From assembly GCA_037178855.1 (NCBI GenBank), contig JASJZC010000007.1, forward strand, positions 7,564,001 through 7,628,000: a stretch of 64,000 nt of DNA, in the 5' to 3' direction. The position numbers were made by a program, and so were the translations under genes. Numbering within the stretch: the first letter of the stretch is position 1; every line of letters begins with the position of its first letter. Of this stretch, positions 12,071 through 28,218 are shown one piece after another. A model generated the notes under the pieces. The model saw nothing but the letters and a program-made list of their open reading frames with translations. It searched no databases and was not told the origin of the DNA. Origin of the DNA: Oscheius sp. JU75. Taxonomy: Eukaryota > Nematoda > Chromadorea > Rhabditida > Rhabditidae.

Positions 12071-12439
12071 TGCAACACATCCTCTCAACTCATTGAGTGG
12101 CGGGGATTTCAAGACTAGGAGAATTGGTAAAAGAGGATGCAAATAAACTTCGTTAGGAGAGTATGGTGTACCAGCAGCCAGGAGAATCCGTAGATAATGT
12201 ACATTTCAATGGTTTTCTGGGGAACATTTCATGGGGTAGTACTGCGAAAAACGAGGACTGAGAAGGGATTATGATATAATTCTTCTGGAACTATAACATG
12301 TTCGGCGTAATATGCACAAACAACAACAAAGAGACTAGGATAGCTGTGTAGGGCTGTACTAGTAAGAAAAACAAAGAAAAATCACTCGAGACATGAGATC
12401 CAAATAAATACAAGATGCGTAGGGGGTATTATTCAGTTT

Positions 12440-15274
12440 CTACTTTACTTCATCTCTGCGCCGCAGGTAAGCAGGGGTATAATCATCGCTGTTCTGAAAG
12501 TTGGAGTTTAAGATGGTCAAGGAAATTGTGTTACTTTTTCTCTGCGTCACATTCCGCTTGTTGAAGTGAACGCATCGGCTTCTCGTCGTTAAGATCTCCA
12601 CGGTTGACAAGGTCTGTGAGAAGATCCTCGTCGATGTTACGGCGAAGAAGCTAAAAATTTGACTTTGAGCAAGAAATCCCTCATCCTTACATCAATAAGA
12701 TCGGGATCCATCCGCTCTACAGCGCAGTGGACAATGGTCTTTCCGTTGGTGGCATCCTGAAATTAATTCAGTTCTAAGTACGGCAGACAAGGAAGTAGAT
12801 TCTGCTCTGTTGCCTCCTCGATTCTTTTACGGCTTCTTGTTCACGCTGTACTGTACGTGAGACATTAATCACTCCCGGACTCCCCTGTGCCGTTCTGACT
12901 TGTTTGGCGCTGCGGCCTTTCTCGGCAAACAGTCCTCCCAAATAGTGTCAGCCCTCGGCGTGGTACGCACACATCCAAGATAACTAACCCTGTGTCGGGA
13001 TGGACAACAATGAGAAACTTTAACAAAGCTCTCGAAATTATGCCCTCGAGGCCTTTGAAAGTCCCCATGTCTGGCATTCTCGCTGCCGAGGCAGTCGAGA
13101 GGCAGGGCCTCCCGACAATCGATGAGGCGCACACGCGACCAGTTGTTTTCAATGCTGCCGACGTGTGGGGCACGCCGAGGCGGCGTGAACAAGGAAGTTG
13201 ATACTCACAGCGATCTGAGGATCCGCGCCAGCCTTCAGAAGGGCGATAATGACGTTCTTATTGTCGATGACGCCCTGTGTGGCCTCGTCGATGGCTCCGT
13301 GATTGCGAATCGCCGTAAGCAGAGCTGTTTGTCCACGGCCGTTCACAGCGTTGAGGTTGGTAGCAGGCTCAGCGCAAAGCAGCTAAAAGTTTGTGTTTGT
13401 ACAAGGAGAGATGATGCTATTTCGAACCTCGGTGATCTTATCCATTCCGCGAGAGGCAGCGTAATGGAGACAGAAGTCACGATCTCCATTCAGAGTCTGA
13501 TTGTTGGGGTTTGCTCCAATCTCCAAAAGATAGGCAACAACTTCAGCTGAACGACGCATGACAGCCAAAAAGAGAGGGCTCTCCTGGTTCTTGTTCATCT
13601 GGTCAAACGGTTTCTGGGTCTTCGGGTAGTCAGTCTTTAGAAGATGCTCGACAATGGAATAAATCTTTCCAATATCCAGATGTGCGGTAACAATGTGGAG
13701 AAGGGTGTTTTTGTCCTCATCTTGGAAAGAAAGCCCTTGAGGTGCATGCTGAAAACCATCATTCAGCTCGCCGAAACAGCTGTTATTCTACCTGATAGCA
13801 CTTAAGAGCCCAAGCCCAGGAGTCCTCGAAATGCTCCTCCGGGATGATGGCACGAAGGGCTGACTTGGCAGCACGATCTCCCACCTTACGGGGACTCATA
13901 CGGCTGAAGGTTGGGGTAGTAGGTCCGCTGAAATTTGTAGTTTGGATAAGGAAAGTCTGTTTTCTTACCTTTGACCACCCTGTGGTACTTCAGGACTGGC
14001 ATGTGGAGCACTCACGGCCGACATGGGAGAGTCCACACCAGAATCCACTGAGGGAGGTCGCGACTTGGTGAATTCGTCTTCCGTCATGGGAGCTGTATAC
14101 TGGCGTGAGAACTTGAGGATGAAGTCAGCTAGCTGGTCAGGAAGCTGGTCATCTTTGCCTCCCGCTGAGAACAGTTTTTGTTCGATGATTGGTTTGCCGG
14201 GAGAAGTCATTCCTGGTGACTGGCTATAGTACCCTTGGTCAGAAGCATAGGTATCAGGAGTCGAGGACTGGGTCATGTATCCCATTTGTTCTGGCGAATC
14301 CTGCCAGTTATTTCCGCATTCGTAGCCGGCTCCATAGTTGGAGAAAGCACTATAGTCCTGGACTGGAGTTAGAGCAGCAGATCCATACTGAGCTCCTAAA
14401 ATTGACTGTAGTCACAATAAAGATATAAATCTGTACCATGCATGTAAGGATGGTGGTAAGCATGTACGCGGTCATGACGAACTGGTCCGCGAGAAAGAAG
14501 CTCTCCATCCTTGTTTTCCTCATTTTCATCCTTCTCCTCGGTACTAGCTTCCTTTTTCAGTTCCTTCTTTGGATCTTCCTTGTCTTCAGCTTCCTCCTTC
14601 TTGTCCTTCTCCTTTTCTTCCTTCTTCTGAATCGTCAATGCTATTCCTCGCTATCACTAAAACTAAATACCTTTTTGTCGTCCTTGTTCAACAAATCGCT
14701 GTACAAAGCCGGAGATCCCCAGGCAAACTTTGAGGTAGTGTTGGTTTTCTTGGCCACCAATGAGGAGCGAATGCTCTGAAGTGTGACGAAATCCGAGGGG
14801 GAAGTTGACGGAGTCTCCTGAAAGTGTCTCTCGTCTAATCTGCATCAACGGCACATCGTCGGATTATGTGGGTAAACGGGGCTGATCCGCGTGAATTACG
14901 GGATTCAAAGGGATTAAGAAACAATTAGCTGCTTTTAGGAAAAAATTATTTTAGCCGCCAACTGATCCAAACATTCATTGCTCTTAATCGCCCTGAAAAA
15001 GCAGATAAATCACCTTTCGTCCCGGTGCTGAACAAGCAAAAGCAAAGTGGATTCAGTTGGGGTGGACACGTGGGTCTCACATGAGACTACCATTTTTAGC
15101 AGTTAAAATTACGGATATTCCTCCACTCACCTTTTCAATTTTCTTTGAGGCGTCGGTCTTTTCAGCGAGCGATAACTGCTCGAGTAAATCGGCCGCCTGG
15201 TCGGCACTTCCCGGATGGGCACAGGGAACGGCGCGTGCAACAAGGCACGCACCTTCTTTAACTTCACTTGCCAT
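12440..15274 (-). CDS. nfki-1: IkB-like ankyrin-repeat protein (NFKI-1/Bcl-3/IkB-zeta type)
   Basis: A probable nuclear or cytoplasmic ankyrin regulator of 589 aa. Exons in transcription order are 15274-15131, 14817-14671, 14626-14437, 14395-13969, 13927-13792, 13748-13428, 13382-13209, 12756-12691, 12650-12535 and 12488-12440; all phases agree. The N-terminal half is low complexity: a Lys/Glu-rich stretch at about 98-140, a Tyr/Ser/Pro/Gln-rich part, and QLADFILKFSRQYTAPMTED near 245. The C-terminal half has ankyrin-like units: NTLLHIVTAHLDI, SPLFLAVMRRSAEVVAYLLE followed by IGANPNNQ, FCLHYAASRG, GQTALLTAIRNHG, NVIIALLKAGADPQ, NGKTIVHCAVERMDPDLI. This layout matches IkB-zeta/Bcl-3-like proteins and C. 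elegans NFKI-1 better than short IkBs. The symbol rests on family resemblance only. The last exon may use either of two closely spaced acceptors. Intron 7 carries an insertion with inverted ends. Confidence 0.85.
12834..13196. mobile_element. Putative small inverted-repeat element (MITE-like) in an intron
   Basis: Intron 7 of the IkB-like gene is 452 bp, whereas most of its other introns are about 40 bp. The excess is a GC-richer block bounded by TTCTTGTTCACGC at 12834-12846 and its near-exact reverse complement GCGTGAACAAGGAA at 13183-13196. The inside has open frames on both strands but no family signature that I recognise. Confidence 0.45.
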
Positions 15275-16747
15275 AAGTTCGATTACTCTGAAAGCGAAAG
15301 AACGTAAGTGTGGTTTTAAGAGGCAAAAGGAGAAAAAGACCCTAGACGGCTTGGCTAGTCAGTGAATGTGGGCGGTGATTACCCTAAGCAGGGCGGAGCC
15401 AGGGCATGGAAAAATTAACTCGGGTGTAGGAACCGGAGGAAATGTGACCTGGTAGATCATTCGACAGATCGATGGACAGAACAAAATGGAGATACAAACA
15501 AAGTCACGCGAGAGGGGAGAGCGAGCCAACACAAAATCGCACACAATCAAGGAACAATCATATCAGAGATACCGCAATCCGCCACTGTTAACAGGTGGCA
15601 AACACGACTAAATTACATGGACATGCTATAGAAGAACTAGAATTGACCGTGAAAGAGGCTGTCACAAGTGGCAGGCGTGGCGGCGCCGAGGGGGTGGAGC
15701 CAGCTGGCGACATGAGGGACACCTAGGAGGCAGTAGATAGACAGCGGTAGGGACAGGGTAGATGAAACTGAGAGCGCTCAGACTGGCGCCATCCTGGTAC
15801 GATCGAATCAAACGGAGCCGCAACTCTCGCTCATGCTCAGCTAGCCCTAATATTTGTCGGGCCTTCATCAGTTACAATCGATCTGCAGCCCGCTCCCCCC
15901 GTCCGCGCCGCCCAACTTTCTGATAAGTTCCTTGTCGGCGTGTTGTGCGTCACATGACTGTGATTTCGAGATGAATCTAGACGGCTAATTATATACACTG
16001 TGTGAAAATATCGTTGTATATAATGTGATTAGGGAAAACATGGCAGACGTAAGCGATGTCTTTATATATCTGTGGGGGATCCTTCGAAGAAGCCTCGCGA
16101 TTAGAGAACAAAACCAGTTTTTTGGAAACAACGGTCCGCATTCATTCACCACGAATCTAACCATTAAACGAGAGAGAAAAGACAATAATGTACATGACTC
16201 CCACAAAAAGTTCTAAAGCATAGACAATTGAAGGAGCAGTATACAATGACTACTAAAGGAAAGCTTTACACGTGAAGTGATACAAACGATAAAACTCTTT
16301 CTATGCAACTAGAAAGGACTGTAAAGACTGCGTACTGGAAAAATGAGACTACTTGTACCATATGACAACTGGACCTCAAAGGAGAGAGATAGAGATTGAG
16401 AAAAAGGGATTCAGACCAAAGAGATTATCGTAGCTAAGCATGCATAATAAGTTATGGAATTGGTACAACAGGGGGAAGACCTGCTTTAAAGAGCCCGAAA
16501 AATAGAGACGCTTCTCAGCGAAAAAAAACATACAAATAAGTTACAGACCAGAATGTTAAAGACTATAGAATAAAAGGGGAGAACAACAGATTGCCTTCTG
16601 TGGGTGAGAGACAGGGAACGAATGCTGCTTGTGTAGATCCATCTCCAGTCCCTTCAAAAGTCATCAGAAACTACCCATCACAGTGTAAGAAAAGAACTGA
16701 AAATTCTCTATTAACGATAGAAAGATAACAATCTACCTAAGGAAGGA
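15275..16747. other. Intergenic region, purine-rich on the plus strand
   Basis: This holds the 5' flank of the IkB-like gene and the 3'UTR of the HIPK gene. No coding exon is supported. A canonical poly(A) signal for HIPK was not seen on the minus strand here. Confidence 0.45.
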
Positions 16748-20819
<4,072 letters not shown>

Positions 20820-23800
20820 CAGGAACGATGAGTAGCTCACCTCGTCTCTCAACCCTCGCTTACTGTGGTAGCATGGGAAGAAAAGAGGTTCACTTCAGCC
20901 AAAGTAAGAGTAACCTCCAAAAACGAATTTGGTGATTGACTGAAAGCAACTTGCGTCATGGGACGTCATTTTGTGGAGCAAACAAAGAAAAATAAGAGAG
21001 GATAAGCAATAGAAGAATGTTAAAAAAGTAGGCTTGCGTCTCTGTGGTGGGCAGACAGCAACATTTTTACAATGATCAAGGGAACAGGTAGCTTTGTTGC
21101 GGGTACTGTAGTCAAGACGAAAGACTACCAGAGTCCAGTGTGTGGGCTGATCGAGGAGGATTGAGGAAAGAATTCAGCGGAAATAAGCTCCAATTTCCAG
21201 ACATATCCGCTCTTGGGTTCCCCCTTGTGATGGTCACGCTGAATAAAGCATAGGCGGGATTAGGTAAAAAAAGTTATTATTAGAGTCGCTGAATCGATTC
21301 AACAATTTTACCGTATTCTCAGATCAAGATAACATAAATTACTACTACCATTGGGAATGATGGGTGCTAAAATTATTGGCTAGTGACAATTATTGGCTGT
21401 TAGATAAAGTATCCCTTGAAAACCATTTTTTCAAAGAAAATCAGTGGGAAATTGTTCTAACGAGTCGCGAGAAAGGCTCCCCATAATTTTCTATGAACGT
21501 TTCTGATTCCTTTATATTTCCGATAATTTATAACGAACTTTGTGCTCAAATATACTCCTAAAAACGATGGAGTCTCTGAAAACTAGAAGAGCTAAAAGAT
21601 GACGGTGTGGTCAAAGAGGAGCTCTACACCAAATTCAAGAAGAATCTGGACATACAGGACTGGTTCTGAAGCACGAAAGTTAATAGTCGGCCAGCGTTGC
21701 TGCGCAGACACAATCGATGTCAGACAACGAGTGCGCTGGCGCTGTGGCGAGAGACGCAGAGTTATAGAGGGGCGACAAGATCGAGCGGACGAGAGGAGAG
21801 GGGAGAGGAACGACGTAAAGACGCCTTACCACTGAGCAAGGGGCGCGACCGATATTTTCCCGTCCTTTGCCTCACATTTCCTCGCTCTCGCTCGAACAGT
21901 CGTGAGGAAGGGATTGATAATCGAGGGTTTAGAAAGAAGACGACGCTTTGTGCCGATCGCAACATTTGACGATCAATTTTAAAGACAGTTTTTTGTTGGC
22001 GGTCATTTCTATTATGTAGTGAATGTTTCATCCCGTAGACGCCAGTGAGACGGGCAAGAAACTAAAATCTTCTGCGAAAATATGAGATTTTCTGGTTGGC
22101 TTGTTAACAACAAAAGCTACATCTCGCCGTCGACAGCCCCAAGGACGCACATCAAGTAGTACCTTGTAGTTCTATCATGACAGTGAAAAGAAAGTCACTT
22201 GATAGAGAAGACAAAAAAGGATATCCGGGCAACAGGTGTGTCGGTTTAGAGGCAAGTACCAGACAGGAAATAGAAAAAGTTTGTCGCAGAATACGGTAAC
22301 AGAAGCCATAGAGAGCCAGGGCAGGCTTCATTTTAATTAAAATTAAAAAGCAACCCGAATAATATATTTTCCGCTTTCCGATTCTCAGTTTTAATATGTT
22401 CTCAGCGGATAACTGACTATTCTAAAGTAGGCAAACAAGGTAAGCATGGTCTTAGTCTATAGAGTTCCTTGTTTGTTTGCCGGCAAATTTGAATATTGTA
22501 CAATATTTTCAGTGTTTTCCCAAACATTTGTACTAATCCTCTGCATTGATGCCGTCTAAGATAAACTTTTGGTTAAACTTTAGACTGAAATCATGTCTAG
22601 AGGGACCTATTCACATGTTTATATAAAGAGCCCTGTGTTTAAACACACGCCAGATGGTTTAGAAGATATGAGGCATCCATGCATGATGCACGTGTTTTAA
22701 AATAAAGGATGATATGATCAATTCTGATGACGGTTACAGCTCGGACGCTTTTCTTAGCTTCATCGATTAGGGGTTAATAACAAAGAGCACGTTAGATACC
22801 TTTTCATAAAGAATTGTATTTGCGCTAGATTTTATGAAAGGGCTGTTAGCAACAGGGACCGAGTTCACTTCGCTAACGTTTTTCATTCCTCCAAAAAGCT
22901 CAATAGTAACATGCGGATGCCACCTCTTTCCACGTTCCTAAACTAGACTGCTATATGGCAATATCGCGTTAATAAAAGGTTGCTACTGAACAGTTTTGAT
23001 GCCCAAACTTTGAGTAGAAAAGTGTAGTCAGACTGAGAAATCCAATTTTTAGATAACTATGCCAGTATTGAAAGATCTGGGCTACTGTTGTGTGTCTGTC
23101 TGTCTGTCTGAAGCCCTAGTTGCCAATTAGAGACAGGTACTTTGTGACAGCAATCAGTGGCAATTGTTTTGAAGTCAAAACAAATCATGCCAGTTTGGGA
23201 CCTGCGTTTCTAGAAGAACGTTGTTCCTGTCAGGATAGTGCGAGAGAAGCTTGAGGACGGGTTGAAATGAGAGGGAACTACCAGGACGGACTGACAGAAG
23301 GGAATCAGGCAAGGTTCAAAGGAATCAGGTTATAGCTGTCATTGAGCCTCTAGGAAAATTGGCTTTAAGAATACCATACTTTGAGAGGAGCGTATTGTAT
23401 GTCCTTCCCAGATTAGCTTAGGTTATCGCGGCAGCACGCGGGCAGCCTCAATCGCACCACTTCTGCAATCTAACACGGGTATGACCCGTTGTCTGAGAGT
23501 CACCCAAGGACCCTGCTGGGAACGAAAGAATGTTTATCGATTGATCATGGTGAAAGGCCAATCAAACAATCCAACGCTGTACTCAAACAGGTTCGACAGA
23601 AACTGGGACCCGTCGACATGAGGGGGCAACCTCACCGCCTCGGTCACTGTTTGTGTCACATTCCTATTATCCCAGCAATTGTGGATTACAGTGTTATTGG
23701 AATGGAAGTAGGGGAGGAAACGAGAAATGGGAATTGGTACGACCGTACAGATGAAGAGACTGAGAGGAAACGGCCGATGGAAGCAGGTGTTCGATCGGTG

Positions 23801-23902
23801 AAGATCCTTGAGAGTGGAAAAAAGGTCGTCTTCCCATGTGGAGGCCGTCTTCAACTGTTGAGAAAACAAAAAATGTCAAGAACAATGGGACAAAGAAAAG
23901 TC
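20820..23902. other. 3.1-kb region without a supported gene
   Basis: This lies between the 5' end of HIPK and the 3' end of rab-37. It is purine-rich on the plus strand. An exon-like fragment near 21590-21671 is described under findings. A 181-codon open frame at 23489-24034 runs antisense to the rab-37 3' end and is not supported as a gene. CTGT simple repeats occur near 23094-23112. Confidence 0.4.
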
Positions 23903-23908
23903 TTTATT
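23903..23908 (-). terminator. Poly(A) signal of rab-37
   Basis: TTTATT on the plus strand is AATAAA on the transcribed strand, about 120 bp beyond the Rab stop codon. Confidence 0.5.
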
Positions 23909-24027
23909 GTCATGGTACTGAGATCGATAGAGCTCGGTAAAGCTGACTACATATGTATTGTGTTAAGACTGGTAATTGGAGTGAAACTCGCCGGGATGAT
24001 AGAAGATTTCTCACAAAATTCTCTGTT

Positions 24028-25066
24028 TCAATAAATACCACCACAACATCTGCCCGAGGATGCCGATTCTGAAGTCACCAGATCCACTACACTTGACGGC
24101 TCATATTTTGTACCGGTTGACGCAGATATTAGACGTCTGAAAATGTTCTGAATTCTATACAAAGAGACACAATTACCTAGCAACGTCGATGAATGCTTGA
24201 TTGACATTATGACCTGTCTTCGCACTCGTCTCTATGTAGGAAATGTTGTAGCTCTGGGAAACAATTAGAGGGACCTGGGAACGTCTTACCGAAGCTAGAT
24301 GTCGTGCCTCTTCTGATCTGACAGTACGACAGTTGCCCAAGTCACATTTGTTGCCGACCAGGATAACTTGAACGTTGTCTTTTCCATATTCTTTGATCTC
24401 ACTCAGCCAGTTCTAAAATGCATTATAAATCTCATAGAAGAGAGTTTTTGCAGACAGGATGGAGTCAGACCAGAAAATCGTTTTGTTCTATTCTCTGTGT
24501 TATAACATATGCTTAGTAAACGAAACACGTTTATTTTGATTTCAATGAACGCGCTTTTCAAACATTCTTTTCCCATCCACTTGGCCTACCGATTCCAAAT
24601 CTGCTTTTTAAATATTCTTTGTGATCTAACTACTTGTATTCTTAGTATCTAACATAAAATGCTCATTTTTCACACCCTGACTGACCCTGATATTCTCAAA
24701 CGAAGTTCTGTTCGAAATGTCAAAGACAAGTAGCAACGCATCGGCATCCCTGTAGTATGAGGATGTAACAGATCGAAAGCGCTCCTGTCCTGCTGTATCC
24801 CAAATCTGAGTAGACAATCATTCTTTATCTCGAGTTTCTCACCTGGAGCTTAACCTTCTTATCATCTAGGTCTATAACCTTATTCTGAAAAGAAGGCAGA
24901 TATGACTGGATTTGATGATCAACAAACCCGATAATCTATTCCAACCGTTGATATGAAGTTGTTGTTCAAAAAGGCGCCATCTTTATAACGTACGAGTAGA
25001 CAAGTCTTGCCGGTGCAGCTGTCTCCAAGAAGCATGACCTTAAACTTATGTTGGATTGTTGTTTTC
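24028..25066 (-). CDS. rab-37: Rab GTPase of the Rab26/Rab37 group (5' end incomplete)
   Basis: A small GTPase of vesicle traffic, related to Rab26/37 which act on secretory granules. Exons in transcription order are 25066?-24928, 24884-24843, 24805-24686, 24412-24290, 24253-24177 and 24136-24028. Seen motifs are the P-loop [11 protein letters not shown], switch [35 protein letters not shown] and ETSAKTG. The run FKVMLLGDS, then [15 protein letters not shown], and [13 protein letters not shown] match Rab26/37 closely. About 202 codons are visible; the start codon and first few residues are not identified, and the upstream boundary (a TTTAAAG acceptor) is uncertain. The protein ends in GRCCGGIY, so the two cysteines expected to be geranylgeranylated are followed by four residues, which is unusual. 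Introns run from 37 to 273 bp. Confidence 0.92.
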
Positions 25067-25069
25067 CTT

Positions 25070-28033
25070 TAAAGCGATTGGTTAGTGCAACTGAAATCCT
25101 AATTTTTCATTCTCTAGGCTCCAGTCTCCAGCTGTGCAGCAGTAGTGCTCACATTTATGAATAATTGAAGTTGGCGAAATTCTTTTGGGGTCTTCTCTCG
25201 GAATCTCTGAACCTGTGAATGCACTTTGAAACAATCAGGCTCTAGCAATTAACGCCCCTTGACGGCATTGAAAGATTCACATGCTTCCGGTCATTTCTGT
25301 CTGAACAAGGTGAAAAAACTGCAAATATCCTCGCGGCTGCGCGACGACGCTTCCCCATTAAGCAGGACGTCTCGACGTCGAGGAGCAGAAAAACAATGCA
25401 AATTTTATCTTCTGTCATATTTCGTGGGTTGCAGTTTCCTGGCAGTCTTTCCTGGTTTGCCAGGCAACGCTCCCACGTGCTTTGACACCAATTGAAGGCT
25501 GGATAGTAGCATAGCAGAGGCTATTGTTCCCATCAAGAGGCAAGAGAGTACATAAGTTCACAGCCGCATTCATTTGCTAAACTGAAGTCAAACTACTAGG
25601 GTGGCATCATTGGCGTGGTTTACAACTTCCTCTGGCCGTAAAAGTTTTCAGAAGATCCGTTTAATCATGATCCTTTTCCCTTTTCGTTTTGATCTATAAA
25701 AGTAAGGAAAACGTAGACTAGCGGTGGGAACAAGACCCCGGGCTATGAATCATTCCCATGTCTAGGAGTCTTAAAACTGTTTTTCGGTTTCCCGGATGAC
25801 ATCATTTTTATAAAATCACATCTCGACGAACAGCTTCTTTGTTGTTTCGTGGATCTATTTGACGTATAGCCCGTCTTTCTAATACGAAGAAAAGAGATTC
25901 AACAAAGTTAAGACTTTGCGTGTTGTGTCCAAGTCGCGCCGCTTTTGGGAATTGGCAGATTGTTTCCTATTGCAGTGTGTGCTCTATGCAAAACAGCTGT
26001 CAACAAAGGAGACATCTCAAGTAGCCTCGTGCAAAAAAGACGACTTGTACTTCAACTTACAGTAAAAGAATGGTCAATTTCTTGTAGAATGGATGACTTC
26101 TTCCTCAGACGACCGTTCTGCATTCTGAAAGATATCTTGAATGATTTGGATTTTTTTTTGAAAAAAAATAGTAATAAAAACGTGTCTGATTGCCCGAAGA
26201 AAAGATCACAATGCTCGGAAACGCTCCACCCAGATGGGCGTTCATGTCATTAACTCGTCTGTGGCTAAGAATCAGGAACGCCTGGAGGAGACGCAAAAAA
26301 GGCTGTGCATGATTGGAACAGACGATGAAATCATCCCTTTGATATGTGCCGGATTTTCTTGTGTCCGGGCCACACGAGGGGCGGAACCCTTGGGCCCGGG
26401 GAATCCCAGGACCTCCTCCAAGTTTCTATTACTGCATCTCTCCATTGTGGGCCACACTTCTTGACGAAATTTCGAGGAGGGTATGCGCGCCGTGAGCGCT
26501 CTATTCAAGTCAGGGACCCCTGTTGTTAACAGTCCTTTCAATGAACCCAGGCGCAAATAGAATTTGTTTGAAAAAGAGATGCTTTTCAACACGGCGGCAA
26601 AGATCTGATTTGCTGTGACACATTTCAAGAAAGACTGAAGATGCTCTACGACGATAAAGTGTCGAGAAAATATGTGGGAAAAACGATGTGGGTGTAAGGA
26701 TAAGGATTATCATGAGGTGAGAGAAAAAGTCGCAGTGACTGTAAAAAAGACTCGACCTTCTAGTGAGCGGGATTTGTATTTTGACCTGTGCTAGATTACG
26801 GTGGTATTTTCTCTAGAAAATGTTGTTACCGCCTCCAGAAGAGAAAAGGGGCTTAATCTTGGCCAGGAGTACTAATCAGACGATGAATAATAGGAGACGA
26901 GACAAGGAGGAAACTGATTGACAGGGTTCATAATGGCAGCAACATGTAACTAAGCGTATTATTCGAAAAGCTGTACAAACATAGAGGGAGCGCGAGCTCG
27001 CCCTAGTGCTGAGAGGCCTTTATATTTTAATGTTTCGTGTGCTGGAAAAATAGACAATAAAAGGCTTTGTCCTCCAAAAAGGAGACGGAGATTAGCGCCA
27101 GAAGTGGAAAATTCGCAGCCTACTCGAGAAGATAGAAAGAACGCCATGTGCTTCTAGGATCCTTCTCACTGCCTGAGATGGGAAAATGTGCGATTACACG
27201 GGGGCAACGAGGGGAAGAGCCGCGATTATCGTCGTCGTGCTACTCGATACCCAACGCAGCCAATTTAGACCCTTACTGCAAATCGGCTATTTACAAATTG
27301 AGACACATAGGGAGCGGAGGGAAGTGGCAGATAAGAACTTTTTGTTTCTTGTTGTGTTCCGGCACACCCGCAGAGCTTTTTGAATGTGGATGTGAGAGAG
27401 TGGCTGCCACCCTGAAATGCAAATAAAGAAGAAGGCTACTTCCAAACACACGAGAAGTTTCAATGCTCAGTTTCAAAATTGAAACATTTTGGGTTCTTTA
27501 TCTCCGTGCTAACGGCTTTGCTGAATGAGTAATGCCCTACCTGAGTTTTGTTTATAGACACACAGAGAAAGGGAGCATAATTCTTTCTAACGATGAATGG
27601 GGCCAATTTAGGAGGTAAGTCGTATGATATCATTAGTAGCCGGTGACCTGACTAGGCCAGAAAAAGAGTAAGAGTACTCGTGTGAAGAATTGCGCACTGA
27701 AATGCATACTTAAGACAGCGAATTCATTCAGAGCAAACGACTCAGAAGAGGCTGCTCAAAAAGGAGAGGTGAAGCATGGGCCCTCTAACGAGCATGGCGA
27801 CCCAGTTTCCGTATCACAATCACGATGAAAGGCTACTAATGTGTAGTGCCCTCATTGAAAATTATTCTTCTCTCGCCTCCGTTTTACGAAAACTGAGGTG
27901 TCTGGATGGCTTAGAATAGGAGTAATTTCCTCCTATCAGTCTGGACAATCTATGACGAGTCTTAATTTACAAATGAAGTGGTCAACCTCAAAGTTGCCTA
28001 TAAAAGTATTGTGGTCAAAAGAACAAACTCAAC
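25070..28033. other. 3-kb region without a supported gene
   Basis: This is upstream of rab-37 and probably includes its missing first exon. Open frames near 26270-26630 and 26959-27147 show no recognisable domain. A GC-richer block at 26350-26430 stands out from its surroundings but could not be assigned. Confidence 0.4.
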
Positions 28034-28218
28034 TTTATTCGAGAGGTCAAATCTAATTCCAACCCCTCAAAGACGATCAGAAATCTCTCGTGGCCCTTTA
28101 AATATCAGAACTGGAAAATGATAGACATTTACTCTTCAGACACTAAGAATACACCTGTAAATATGAAAGCTGTTCGTTTGTATGTACAAAAATACAAAAG
28201 AGAAAGCAACACAATGCA

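Noticed and set aside
13122-13550. A 142-codon plus-strand open frame
   Set aside because: It is the shadow of two ankyrin exons and the intron insertion of the minus-strand IkB-like gene.
23489-24034. A 181-codon open frame on the plus strand
   Set aside because: It overlaps the 3'UTR and the start of the rab-37 last exon in antisense, has no recognisable motif and no splice context. Its length can arise by chance here.
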